The translations under genes were made by a program, and so were the position numbers. A stretch of 64,000 bases of DNA from Cerrena zonata (Eukaryota; Basidiomycota; Agaricomycetes; Polyporales; Cerrenaceae): the NCBI GenBank assembly GCA_038087015.1, contig JASBNA010000070.1, positions 1 through 64,000 on the forward strand, in the 5' to 3' direction. Shown here piece after piece: positions 1-13,674 of this stretch. The notes beneath the pieces are model-generated. The model had not been told where the DNA came from, made no database searches, and worked only from the letters and a program-made list of their open reading frames with translations. Numbering within the stretch: the first letter of the stretch is position 1; each line of letters begins with the position of its first letter.

Positions 1-1316
1 TTGCCAGGTCGCATTGGAGTCATCGACCATGATGTCGTCGAACTTTCAAACCTACAAAGACAAGTACTTCACACGGCGGATCGCATAGGTACACCAAAAG
101 CGGTCTCGGCGGCGAAGGCAGTAGAAGTGTATGACATCGCTTCCGCTTCCTTACCCACACACTTACAAAGGTTGACAGGATCAACCCTCGTGTAAGAGTC
201 GATGCTATTGTTGAACCATTGGAGCCAAGGAACGCTCTCGCCCTGCTTGAACCATACGACATCATTCTTGACTGTACAGACAATGCACCAACTAGGTATC
301 TCATCTCCGACACTGCAGTCTCCTTGAACAAACCTCTCGTAAGCGGGGCAGCCCAGAAGTTTGATGGCCAGCTTTGCGTCTACAACCTAGGACCTGACGG
401 ACCCTGTTATCGGTGCCTTTTCCCTCGTCCTCCCGCGCCTGAAGTGAGCGGGAGCTGCGAAGAAGTTGGAGTTCTGGGTGTCGTCACTGGAATCATCGGA
501 AACTTACAAGCGTTGGAGACAATCAAAATTCTCACTGGCCTCCATGGTGTGTCACATCGCAAGTTGTTTGGCTTTGTGATTACTCAATGTCACTCTTGGC
601 TACACGTTATCTGCAGACGGAAAACCCACGCTTCTCATCTTCTCTGCGTTGTCGTCACCTCAATTCAGAAACATCAAGCTTCGATCACGTCGCGCCACAT
701 GCCCTGCATGCGGAAACGAAGGCGAGAAGATAGGATCTATCTCTGAACTAGACTATGTTGCATTCTGCGGGGGCCAGAGACCGGACTGGGTGTCTAAAGG
801 AATGGAGATGGGCACCCCAGGCAGTCGCATTCATGCTCAGGTCAGCTTTGTCCTAGTTGAACTTTACAGTTTGCTCCAGTCAGCTGAATTGGTCGTTGGG
901 ATTGTAGGACCTAGATGAGTCGCTGAAATCTGAGACGAGGGTACGCATAATTGATGTCCGGCCGCCGGTAGAATTCGGGATATGCCACCTACCCAATTCC
1001 ATCAGTACGTTCCTCCTGCGAATGCGTCAGCTTGATGCTGATCGCTGACCTGACGGCTTTTCTTTCCATTTTGGCATGGTCCTACCACTTACTCCCAGAT
1101 GTGCCTTTGGCAGAACTTGCCGCCGATCCCGCCAAGGTAACGCGGGACGAGCCACCCGAGGAAACGGCGACATATGTTGTCTGTCGCCTCGGAAACGATT
1201 CTCAGTTGGCGGTTGATGTCCTTCGTAACGCAGGAATGGCAGGTATCGTCAAGGATCTCGTTGGTGGTTTACGTGCTTGGGCGAAAGACGTAGATCGCGA
1301 TTTCCCCGTGTACTGA
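1..1316 (+). CDS. UBA4: UBA4/MOCS3 E1-like adenylyltransferase-sulfurtransferase (5' partial)
   Basis: The family activates the ubiquitin-like protein Urm1 (MOCS2A in animals) by adenylation, then transfers sulfur through a C-terminal rhodanese domain. It serves tRNA wobble-uridine thiolation and protein urmylation in the cytosol. The window opens inside the ThiF-type fold ([19 protein letters not shown]). Also seen are the substrate region [11 protein letters not shown], the E1 cysteine context [10 protein letters not shown], the two zinc-binding pairs CYRC and CPAC, and a rhodanese domain whose active loop CRLGNDSQ keeps its cysteine. Introns read at 127-170, about 566-615, 841-907 and 1005-1098 restore one frame ending in TGA at 1314-1316. 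The true start lies upstream of the window. The next gene is convergent. Identity is from motif order; the 5' part is not visible. Confidence 0.93.
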
Positions 1317-2067
1317 ATGGCTGAAGTAATACCATTATTAAGAACGCCTTCGATCTCGGAAAATTGTATTGTTATGTGCTTCTTACACGTCGGTCGATTA
1401 TTCGAATGGAACCAAAACTACTTCCTTGGATCTATCTCGCAAACTGGACATTGAACAGTCAAGTATTTATGTTAAGATTGTGTATTGATAAGCAGCGCCG
1501 ACGGACTACTCATCCAATACTTTACACAGCTTGTTCTATTGTTGAGGAAAAGTGGTTAGCACATTTCCTTAGATGGTACTTCCCATGCCATACTAGTGTT
1601 CAAAGGACATGAACTATGCGGTTTGCAAACATTACGGCAGGTGCGGTAACTGCGACCTCTACCGACTTGCAGCCGGCTCTATTGGTCAACTCAAACTGAT
1701 GTCTATCGGACCTATCCATTGGAAATTATCTGAAGAGGTACAGTACCTCAACCACCATCGGAGTCACCAGTGGATGTGACGCAAGGCGGCGACCGGTCGT
1801 TTCCATCATCAAGTGTGATTTCGCAAGGAGGAAAGGCAGTGACGCTTAGGTACGATCCACAAAACGACCTGAATACGACCAACTCCTGACGAAAGAGCTG
1901 TACGAATAACAAATTGCACGCATGCACGGTAAAATACACATGGCGTCATGATGAGAGGCAGCTTGAAACATGACAGGGACAGTGATAAAAATACAAGAGT
2001 GATGGCTCGATGGTCTTCATTGCTCTTCATTTCGGATTGACAAGTTCGATGGTAAGCCTGTTGGCGG
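1317..2067. other. Intergenic: convergent 3' regions of UBA4 and the PITH gene
   Basis: About 750 bp between two convergent genes, so mostly 3' UTR and spacer. One plus-strand frame at 1609-1779 (56 codons, starting ATG AAC TAT) contains the cysteine cluster CKHYGRCGNC. I see no splice context, family or partner for it, so I do not call it a gene. Nothing else is supported here. Confidence 0.5.
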
Positions 2068-3000
2068 CTACGTTGGAGGTGCGCTGAAATTCGATTGCAA
2101 GCCTTGAATTTTCTCATGGTCAGCCAAATTTGGTTTGGACTCGTAAACAGTGACAATCGGCTCTGTCCTCTTCTGAAAAAAAGAAGTTCAATCAGCCACG
2201 GCGTGGAAGGATTTGTAACTTTTGTGATACCTCGGACCATTGTCCCAAGAAGCCAACGTAATAAACACGAGTTGTGTCGGCCCCCTGCGATGCGGGGAAA
2301 AAGAGGGTAATTGACGTTACACTGGGAAACTTAGCCGACCTTGATGCAAGTGTCAGCGAACGGACAGGGCCTTCTGATTGAGGTAAGGACTAACATGACG
2401 TGGTACTCGCCGACCTCTCGTCCTTGCGCAACATTGAACTCCTGTGTGGGCTTTAGACCAGCAATATCAGAGAAGTCGAGGTGATCGACATTGCTATACT
2501 ATGAGACAGGTAGGTCGACGATTTAAGCAACATGGCCAGAAGGTGGTGTTTTGTCAACTGACCAATGAGACCTTGGCAGGAGTTTGATCTGCCGGGCCAG
2601 CCTTGAGGAGGAGGGCGCGGAGTTTCACAGAACCTGTGAAAGGTACTCGGATGATCCTAGAAGGTCAGCCATTCAGTATACCTGTGTTGCTTGGCGTGAA
2701 GTGGGAAACTATATGCACATCTGGTCGTCCGCATCTGATTCCAGAAACTGTCAATGTGGGTTAATGAACGGGGACTACAAAAGAGAGGTGAAGGAATTAT
2801 ACCACAGCTTCATCCAAACGCTGATCCCATGGTTTTATAACTTCTGGGCCATTTCCAGACTCGGAATTCAATGCGATGACGTTTGGACGATCTATCCGGG
2901 CATAGAGAATATCTCTGGGACCCTCTCCTTCAGGTATGCCATGATCATGATCGTGACTTTCGTCATTGCAGTTTCCATGAGAGTGATTGTGAGACATCAA
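2068..3000 (-). CDS. PITHD1: PITH-domain protein (PITHD1-like, proteasome-interacting)
   Basis: PITH domains occur in thioredoxin-like proteins that bind the 26S proteasome cap, and in stand-alone PITHD1 proteins of about 210 residues. The start at 3000 gives the typical His-rich opening MMSHNHSHG, followed by DHDHGIPEGEG. Spliced exons then give the PITH signatures VIKPWDQRLDEAV, LESDADDQ, VPFTGSVKLRALLLKAGPA, DFSDIAGLKPTQEFNVAQG, ITLFFPASQGADTTRVYYVG and TVYESKPNLADHEKI. The stop is TAG at 2070-2068. At least four short introns are needed; for example one has its donor after the codons for Gln-Trp-Ser-Glu near 2230. A second in-frame ATG three bases downstream could be the real start. It is divergent from the UBX gene. 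The family is well supported; the exact function is not settled. Confidence 0.9.
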
Positions 3001-3623
3001 GAATTCAAGGTTTCAAAGTTCCAGTCTATATAGGATTTTATACGAGGTTTAAGAGCAGTTTAAGCTGTAACTTGTAAAACGGATCTACTCGTCCTGCCCT
3101 GACGCAATAGCCACAGAAACCAAACTCGTACAAACACATTTTATACTCAAATATTAATTCGTCTCATACAGCACTCCCTTTCTTGTTTTCCAACATTCCA
3201 TTTGGTGAGTTTCTCTCTAGTCACTTTCTTAATGATGGTACTTTTTGTAATTTGCGTTCGATCGTCTTTCGCCTTATTCAAAGGGACCGCTCGCCAGCGT
3301 GTTCTGGGGCAAAGACAATGAGACAACTATTTACATTCTGAACTTTTACTTGATTTGACCAGTCGCCCAATTACATACTTACAATGTCCTACAGGTTATT
3401 CCACATCAACTCGAATTCACAAAGTGCTATAGTCAGTAGTAGCTTCTTGGAGGTGATCAGTGTAGAGGCGGTGCAACGTGTATGTTGATTAGCAAATTCA
3501 GTTGGCTGTCGTCATTACTTGTACTGTAAACTAGCTTGAGCTCTCCCGAGCCAGTATCTTGAACACTGCAACCTTTACATCCTACAAGTCTCTTCATCTT
3601 TGTCCTACTGCATAAAGGACACT
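3001..3623. promoter_or_regulatory. Divergent intergenic region between the PITH and UBX genes
   Basis: 623 bp separate two divergently transcribed starts (ATG at 3000 minus, ATG at 3624 plus), so both promoters and 5' UTRs must lie here. I see no long open frame, repeat or recognisable operator. A pyrimidine-rich stretch (about 3570-3605) precedes the plus-strand ATG. Confidence 0.5.
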
Positions 3624-4660
3624 ATGTCGGCCAACGTTGCAGATCAATCTGTAGCCCCTACTGAGCCGACTCCTGCGATTCCAGCCGTTGACGAGGGACA
3701 ATCGTCAGAACCTCCAAAGCCTGAGTTTAGAGTGTATCGTCCTCCTCAATCGACTTCGGCTACTCTTCGTACGCTAGACAATTCGTCGATCGATTTCGAC
3801 AAGTCACTTACCTCTATTCCCTTGTCCAACAGGTGATCTACCAGATGATTACTTCCAGCCTAGTGCAGCAGACCTGAAAGCTGCTCAGGCTTCACTTTCG
3901 GCTCGGAGAGAAGCCTTGACAAATGCACCCCTCAGGACACAGACGATGCGTGAGGCAGAGGATAAAGTGAAACGAGCCAAGTACCCTACTGTAAGTGTAT
4001 TCATTACAAGCGAGTTTATGGATAACAGGAATGCCATTTCGTATAGACAAGGATTCGTATAAGGTTCACAGACCGGACACAGTTAGAGAAAACGTTCCCT
4101 TCCACCGACAAGATCAAGTCTGTCTATGCGTTTGTACGCGGTTGCTTGCGGGAAGATGTCAAGCCTATCAAGTTTGTTCTATGTAAGCTATATGCTAGTT
4201 TATCATTATTCCAACCTTTAATCCAAATATACAGACCAAACACCACCGAAGCGTGAACTGAAGGTATCAGACCCGAAAGTCCGCGACCTTTCTCTATACG
4301 AGCTCCATCTTGCCCCATCGTCCATCATACATCTCAAATTCTTGGAAGAGTCGTTGAATCGTATGTATGCATATATTTTATGTTGCGCCCAAACCCTGAT
4401 TGTTGTCTAGATGTGACTATTCCTGCGCCGCTGGATCCCTCAGTCTTGGAACGAGCAGAGGATCTCCCAATTCCGCCGGACCCCGAGTCAAACACAGCGT
4501 CCGCCTCTTCCACCCCCGGTCCCTCATCCAGACCGTTAACCTTAGGGTCAGCAACCGGGACGGTGAAGATACCGAAGTGGTTGAAACTTCCGGGTAGTGA
4601 GTGTTTTTGATAGTCGTTCAGGGCTCCTGTCACTAAGATATCGTTGTATTAGAAAAGTGA
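3624..4660 (+). CDS. UBX-domain protein, TUG/ASPSCR1 (Ubx4) type
   Basis: TUG/Ubx4 proteins bind p97/Cdc48 through a UBX domain and act in membrane-protein trafficking and ERAD-type turnover. Five exons are read: 3624-3768, 3833-3990, 4047-4182, 4235-4360 and 4411-4596, then a short last exon 4653-4660. The N-terminal third is Pro/Ser-rich. The UBX fold starts with TRIRIRFTDRTQLEKTFPST, continues through DKIKSVYAFVRGCL and TPPKRELKV, and ends with LSLYELHLAPSSIIHLKF. This last part matches the TUG-type C-terminal strand. A GTGAGT donor at 4597 and an AG at 4651-4652 give the ending KWLKLPGKK; without splicing, the frame stops at 4610. It converges on the cyclophilin gene, with 90 bp between stops. 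The UBX call is firm; the TUG subfamily is likely. Confidence 0.85.
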
Positions 4661-4750
4661 AAGGCGGTGGAGTGCATGTAATGTGGGCGATGCGTAGTAC
4701 TAGGAAATGTACAATGGAATCTGAACACGAAAATGGAAGATATTCTGTCA

Positions 4751-6030
4751 TCAACGGCTATGTTGAAGCTCGGGGTCAATGTACTTCATCCGTCCCCGAC
4801 CCTTGAATCTGACACCATTTGTACTTGCACGAGCTGCTTCGTCCTCCAACCTTCTCTTGATCCGTTCCAATTCTCGTCTTCGACCCGCCTCTATCCGCTC
4901 CTTCTCTTCTCGTTCCAACCTAGCATCATACTGTTCCTCGGTTTCTTCTTCAGGTTCAGCCCCTGGCTTCTTGGAATCATCGACAGGGTCATCTCCTCTT
5001 GATTTCGAGGTGTCACGCTTCTTGTGCTTGCTCTTGGTCTTCTTGCGATGTTTCCGGCGTTCACGTTTATCCTGGTCAGAGTCTGAAGTATCGGAGCCAC
5101 CGCTTCTAGACGGTGATCGATGTCGGTGTCTTCGTTTCTTACGAGCTCCGTGGTCAGACTCGTCCGAGGAAGCAGCGTCTTTTTCATGGGTCTTGGCTTT
5201 AGCTATCAAACGCGTACGTCAATATGAGCTCAGAAATTCACGATATGAACCGGACATACCTTCTGGATTTTCTTCCTGAGGTTTGGACCGCATGACCAGC
5301 TCTCCGCAATTAACGATAACGATTGGTTTCGTCGGTCGGTCCTTTTCGTCCACCGGCACTGACGCAATTTTCTGAACAACATCGTATCCTCGAATAACAC
5401 GCCCAAAGACGACATGCTTTCCATTCAAATGAGGACAGTCGCGAAGGGTAATAAAGAACTGTGATCCATTGGTGTCCGGGCCCTTGTTGGCCATACATAG
5501 AAGTCTGTTGTATAGAAGCTTAAGATATTGATTGAAAGAAGGGTCAGCAATGACGTACCCTTCTGAATCTACAGGTCTTGTGAGGTCTTCGTCGGGAAAT
5601 GGGCCACCGTAGATCGACTCGCCGCCCATACCGTTCCGTTTGGTAAAGTCTGAGAAAAAGATGAATGTAAGGGCATAATGGAGCGCAGAGGCACGTACCT
5701 CCAGCTTGGATCATAAAGTCTGTGATCGAGCGGTGAACGATGCTACTCTTGTAGTACAGCGGTTTGTCTGAGAGTGGGGAGATGCCCGTTTCTCCAGTAC
5801 ATAATGCTCTAAAGCTGAAACGCGTCGAGGGGAAATGATTATGAAGAGTAATGAATGGAGGAGTGTGCGGACATACCTACTTTTCGCATGTTTTGGGCGC
5901 TGTGTCGTTGAAGAGCTCAAAGATGACCCTGAGGAAGATGAGAACAAGAATAAGTAACAGTAAATGATACTGACCTTCCAACGGACTGGTTGTCTACGGC
6001 CAAGTCGAAGAAGGTTCTTGGTCTAACCAT
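4751..6030 (-). CDS. SR-type cyclophilin (PPIG/CypRS-like peptidyl-prolyl isomerase)
   Basis: Cyclophilins isomerise X-Pro bonds. Members with a charged Arg/Ser-rich tail usually act in the nucleus with splicing factors. The start at 6030 gives [19 protein letters not shown]. Spliced exons then give [29 protein letters not shown], the catalytic segment [14 protein letters not shown] (Arg kept), [28 protein letters not shown], the trapping-pocket region [15 protein letters not shown], and [14 protein letters not shown]. The conserved GxESIYG and NGSQFFI blocks mark the catalytic domain as intact. After the intron near 5210-5265 the C-terminus is a Lys/Arg/Ser/Asp/Glu-rich tail ([27 protein letters not shown]) ending at 4751. 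Five introns are inferred. It is divergent from the Ras-like gene, 259 bp away. The subfamily name rests on the tail only. Confidence 0.9.
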
Positions 6031-6289
6031 GGTGGTTTGAATGCAAGGAGGGGTATTTGATACGCGGGCACGTGAAAGGGCCTAATTGGGGATGGTGGCT
6101 CGGAAGTGCCAGCAGAAGGAGTCGTGATCTATGCAACAGTTCTCAGACTCGACTTCATGCCTCTGCAGTCCTATCCCTTCTGATCTTTCCCTTCCTCCCA
6201 TCTACCCTGCCTAAAACCTCTCCAGCCCCGCACAAGCCCCCGCACAAGCCCTTGCATTCTTTTCCTATCCTCCACAGTCTTTTCACACA

Positions 6290-7295
6290 ATGGGGGAGCT
6301 TGTTCGCAAGTACAGAGTCGTCGTTTTGGGAGGTATGTCCAATCCCCCATCTGGGATCCTATATCACATCCATATCTCTCTTTTCATCCAGCTGGAGGGG
6401 TGGGCAAGTCGGCCCTGACCGTTCGTTTTGCCCAAGGTCGGTTCGTGTCCGATTACAATCCTACTATTGAAGGTGCGCGTCCCGTTATGTCCGTATACAT
6501 GCACTCGCTTTGAAACTCAAACCTTGGCACCATAGAGGAATACGCTTGCGATGTCCAGGCCGAGGGGGAGACTTGTCTCGTACGTCCTCCCGTTGCTTTC
6601 TTTACAAAATGCTCACTTGGCGACTTTTGATCAGCTCGAGATCATGGACACGGCTGGCGCGGAACAGTTCACTGCTTTGAACGAAGTGTACATCAAGGTA
6701 CCTCCGGTTTCCTCATCCAAGGACCATCCTGCTTATCCGATACAGAGAGCGCGCGGGTTTGTACTGGTTTTCAGGTACTTTTTTCAAATCCCCTCCATTC
6801 TCATCCCACCCACCGACTGAGCCACCATTCCTAGTCTTACGCAGGAAAGCACGTTACAGGACGTCGACAACATCCGCCAGCAGATTCAAATGATCAAGGC
6901 TCAGGAAGGCGTACGTTGCTGTGTACCGCTGCTTTGATTTGCTTGATTTTCTGATGGCACATCGCTTACAGCAGAGCATTCCCATCGTCGTCGTCGGTAC
7001 AAAGATGGATCTCGTGAGTGCTCCCTTTTTGCCGTGGGTTATAGTTTGCGCCCGACGTCTAATGGCAATTGAAAAGGCACGTGAACGGGAGGTAACGCGG
7101 GATACTATCAAAGATCTCGCAGCCAGATGGGGGCTACCGTTTTACGAGACTTCGGCCAAGAATAACTGGCACGTTACGGACGTGTTCCATGACCTGTTAG
7201 GTCAAATGCGACGGAGATATCCCGACGAACCTTTGAAGAAGCGAAAGGAAAAGACAAAGTCGCGAAATCGTATCGATCGGTGCATAATTATGTGA
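6290..7295 (+). CDS. Ras-superfamily small GTPase, Rap/Rsr1-like
   Basis: A membrane-anchored GTP switch, probably in polarity or growth signalling. The spliced protein is about 195 residues. G1 is GAGGVGKSALT, split by an intron after the first exon. The effector loop is YNPTIEEEY, G3 is DTAGAEQF (closer to the Rap form DTAGTEQF than to the Ras form DTAGQEEY), G4 is GTKMDL, and G5 is ETSAK. The tail KKRKEKTKSRNR is polybasic and ends in the CAAX box CIIM, so farnesylation or geranylgeranylation is expected. Seven short introns are needed, including one between the codons for Asp-Leu and Ala-Arg-Glu-Arg at about 7015-7077. G4 carries Thr where NKxD is usual; such variants occur, but it is worth noting. 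The start at 6290 is the first ATG leading into the P-loop. Confidence 0.9.
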
Positions 7296-7856
7296 ACCCT
7301 TGTTTTTATCCCTATGTCCCATCTCATCTATCTGGTAAGCTGTTTTTCAAATCATCTGTGTACGCGATTTGACACAACGTGGATAGGATCTATTGCCATG
7401 CTATCGTGTTACTCGTACACTCTCTTCCCTCTACTTATGTTGAAATCTTTTAGGACACCCTTATACCTTTCGTAGATGATTCACCGGTCGTCGCATTTGT
7501 TTTTCTTTTTGCTATCGCTCTTGTCACATACACTACCCGGTTCATGCAGAGGCTGTGCATCTGTTCTTACAGCTATTGTATCTTATATTGGTTCTGGTAT
7601 TAGTTTTGTTCACTGTAAATAATGTAATCACCTTCATTCGTTTGGCATTCAATTCAATCTTTGGTTTAATCATGATCCACGACACCTGCCATGTTGGGAC
7701 GGGCTTAGTCAGCAAGGCGGAAGCATTGGATTGTGGGAGAACGGACGCTCGCTCTCTCCTTCTCCCCTCATCTCTCCTCATTTTTTCACTCCTCTCCGTA
7801 GCCTCTCCATTTTTTAAAACAGAGACACTCTCTTCACCTAACCCTTCATTAGAAAA
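7296..7856. promoter_or_regulatory. Intergenic region and probable DBP2 promoter
   Basis: About 560 bp between the Ras-like stop and the DBP2 start codon. The last 120 bp (about 7740-7855) are strongly pyrimidine-rich on the coding strand, as in strongly expressed fungal promoters, and run into an A-rich leader directly before the ATG. No other gene is supported here. Confidence 0.5.
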
Positions 7857-10518
<2,662 letters not shown>

Positions 10519-10722
10519 TTCATTACTTCTGACGATTCTCTGGACACGTTTATTATAGAGTTAGAGTCTGGTACTCCCCGCGGGTAGGCCGGTAGTAATG
10601 CATCCATGATTCTTGGGGTCATTAGAGCGACTTCGTGTAATTTCTGTTATGCCTATGCTGCTTTCATAATCATGTCGGACTGAAATTCATACGATGTTGT
10701 TGTATGTAGACTTCATACCGCC

Positions 10723-11907
10723 ATGTCAGTCTCGAAGAATACTTTGCTCATTGGAGGATTGAATGTCAATGTGTATTCTTTGCCAAGCACTTTTCGTCCT
10801 ATATCTGTCTTGTTCCTCTTGCACGGGCGTACGAGATCTTCAGCCGACAATGAGGGGGTCGCTGAGCAACTTCTGAAGGAGATCTCTGAGAAAGATCGGG
10901 CCTCATCGTCCAATCTTGACCTACTTGTCGTCACCTTTGTACGTCATGACTCATGTTTAGAGGTATTGACGTCTCATGCCACTTAGGATCACCGAAATCA
11001 TGGCTCTCGCGAGGTCAACTCCTTGGCGAACATAGGATGGAATGAATTTGGTTTGAACAACGATCGCCATGCGTAAGTATGACCGATGATGATAAACGAT
11101 AAACTCATGGTACTGATTGACATATTACTAGTGTGGACATGTACAGTATTCAAGGTAAGATCTCCTATTGAACAGAAATTGTGGTTGCATGCTCAGTGGC
11201 GAACGTTGAACTTGCAGTTGGGTCCGCTCAGGACGTTTCTTTTTTGATCGACTTCCTACCAGCCTTTCTGTATCCAAACGGAGAGATGTCTATTCAACAG
11301 TGGTCAGTCTCTGGCGTGAGCTTAGGTGGCCACTCGGCTTGGATCACTTTACGAAATGGTGAGCACCGTCGATCATTTTGCGAGTTTGACAGGGGATAGA
11401 GATGATATTTCTTTGACCAAGATCCTCGGGTAAAGGTAGGAATCCCAATCATTGGTGAGTAGTATGGGCCCGGACGCATTGATCTGACCGACTTGGCTAA
11501 TGTGTTACTCACTTTAAGGTGGTGCGGATTACCTTGCCTTGATGTCGAAAAGAGCAGAGACATCCGGAATACAGCTCAAACCCCCATACCTTCCCGAATC
11601 TCTTCGCCAAGTCATCGAAGCCAACGACCCCGTCCATGCCCCGTACGAATCATCGGACTCATCGAACCCATTCTACGGGAAGAAGATACTGGCTCTTTCT
11701 GGAGCTGAGGATCTCCTCGTTCCATTTGCCGCTACAGAGCCGTTCTTCGAGAAACTCAATGTTGGACCGAACGGCGTGAAAAAGGTGATATTGGAGGCTG
11801 GGGTAGGACATAAATGCACGACGGAGATGGTTCACCAGATGGCGGAGTTCATATGGAAGGAAGTTATAGCTGCCCCCTCTCATAGCGCACCAAATTCTAG
11901 TTTGTGA
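10723..11907 (+). CDS. Alpha/beta hydrolase of unknown substrate
   Basis: The spliced protein is about 300 residues with an alpha/beta-hydrolase fold. It has an oxyanion-side motif LLHGRTRSSADN, a strand-turn motif DHRNHGSREVN, the nucleophile elbow GVSLGGHSAW (Ser is the likely nucleophile), an acid in SGAEDLLVPF and a late histidine in GVGHKCTTEM. The triad is therefore complete. Introns are read near 10939-10986, 11074-11131, 11155-11217, 11359-11421 and 11454-11519. There is no signal peptide, so it is probably cytosolic. The DHRNHG motif recalls a fungal family of uncharacterised hydrolases; esterase or peptidase activity is possible and I do not choose. A relic of two of its exons lies at 13919-13983. 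Start and stop are clear. Confidence 0.85.
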
Positions 11908-12289
11908 ATGTACCAGATATATCATAATTGCAGTGATCATCAGGGGTTAGATTCTTCATGACATTGGTATTGTGAGTGATGGGAATCATGGGGTGAAAGA
12001 CTGATTGTGTTAAAGTTTATTGATACATGATACATTTTCTTGGTGGTGTTACAGTATCAGCTTACTTGATCATCTCTCACCTTTTCTTAGGTAGTTAAGT
12101 ATGTCATAGTGAAGACAGTGCAGTATGCAGCATACAATTGCCTGCCTGAGTCTGTACCACACAAGAACTCTCTCACTGTCATTCTATTATATCTTATTTT
12201 CTACAGCTGCCCTACTTGTTGAACTTGCATATCAAAAAGTAAGTACCAATATTATACAACCTTGAAATGATAAGATCTGAGAGATGCTA
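11908..12289. other. Intergenic, AT-rich, convergent 3' ends
   Basis: About 380 bp between the hydrolase stop and the stop of the minus-strand gene. AT content rises here compared with the block to the left. I see no gene, tRNA or repeat. Confidence 0.4.
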
Positions 12290-13674
12290 CTACACTTCTT
12301 GCACATCTGCTAATCTGTTCTTGGTTTGGGTAGTGTTATAGCTACTTATATTCAACCTTATCATCAAAGTTTGTAGACACCATAGGGGAGATTGGATGTA
12401 AAATCTAATAACTCTTACATCAGATCCTAGTTTTTCTAGTTTTTGTAATACACTCACCATATCCTTGAGCAATTCAATGATAACACCATTGTCACTCTGT
12501 CCAGCAAACTCAGGAGACATATAAATCTTGATATCTGAATCTTTGTTATAGGCAGTGAAAAACCTCCATAGTGCACCATTTGTCAGGGCACCAGTGAAAC
12601 TCTTCTTCTCCCTGATATAAATCAATTCAGTGTAATGGAAAGGTTTGAGTCAATAAACAACCCACGTTAGAACTAGAATGGTAAGAACTTGAGTAATGAT
12701 CTGGGGAACAGCATCTTGCATTTCAGTCAGACTCTTGGCCTCAACAATACCACTCAATGCCTCATGAGCATCTAGACCTATTGATCCACGCCCAAGGGAT
12801 ACTATTACAAAATGCTCAATCAATGTCAATTAGAAATACAAGAGAAATAAAACATACAAATATCAGCTGCTTCAATGAAACCAATGGCATAATCCAGCAC
12901 TCCATGGAAAGTGTAAGACACATTGCCATTATCACATGTGATGGTTGTGTGGGGAACAGGAAGTTCAGTGAAAACACTGATATGTGGGTCCATAATCTTG
13001 TATGTCATACGGAGGAATGATTGCAAGGATTTGTCTGTGTCAATTTGTTCTTGGGCATAGACAACAGCAGCAAGAAGATATTGGTCAATGATGCATCTAC
13101 AACCAGCCTCTTTCTAGAAAATGTTCAGATATAGCTTCAGATTGAGGAGTTACCATACTACTTACTGAAACATTGAAATGTTTCTGCATGCTATTGATTG
13201 TATCAGCTTGCAGGGTACAGTTTGATGGTGAGTTCTCCTGGTTTGCCTTGCGCACCAAGTCTGGGTGAAGGGTCATTCGGTAGGTGACATCAAGCCCAAG
13301 TAGTCTCAAATGGCGTCTGGAAACACTAGAAAAGGGTACAATCTTAAGAAAATCAGACAATGCATGCTAAACGGATAACAATCATCCAATACCGTTTGAT
13401 CAACAACGCACTGCGTCATCAACCTGATCAGAGCCTCCAGATCCTGCATGGCTTCCGGCTGTCTCGCGAGAGATTTAGAAAACATTGTAAGGTCGAATGC
13501 GTTGCGTATAACATTCTCGGCATTGTCGGGTGTCAGAACAGCAGCCTTCCGTTTCTTGGGTGGAGGAGGCAGCATCTCAGCAATCTGCAGAGCTTTTCCA
13601 CCCGGAGAGACGACTCGCTTGGTGCGTCTGCTAACGTTCGTAGGGCGTCCTACGCCAAGTTCGGCCTGATCCAT
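12290..13674 (-). CDS. Hypothetical protein with PD-(D/E)XK nuclease-like motif
   Basis: I do not recognise a named family. The start at 13674 gives MDQAELGVGRPTNVSRRTKR, then a basic, nuclear-localisation-like patch PPPPKKRKA. Splicing (donor near 13417, acceptor near 13338; further introns near 13110-13165, 12805-12860 and 12605-12665) gives a frame of roughly 340 codons. The second half has HGVLDYAIGFIEAAD, then about 30 residues later SGIVEAKS, then FTGALTNGALWRFFTAY. An Asp after a beta-like stretch followed by E-x-K is the layout of PD-(D/E)XK nuclease folds. As I remember it, similar proteins are common and uncharacterised in mushroom-forming fungi. The gene is more AT-rich than the housekeeping genes to its left. 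Nuclease activity is inference. The last intron and the C-terminal tail (down to 12290) are the least certain parts. Confidence 0.6.

Noticed and set aside
1364..1612. 82-codon frame downstream of UBA4 as a gene
   Set aside because: No conserved motif, no splice context and biased composition; it lies in the 3' region of UBA4.
4779..5279. Plus-strand Ser-rich frame opposite the cyclophilin tail
   Set aside because: It is the complement of Arg/Lys/Glu codons in the SR-type tail and shows no independent signal.
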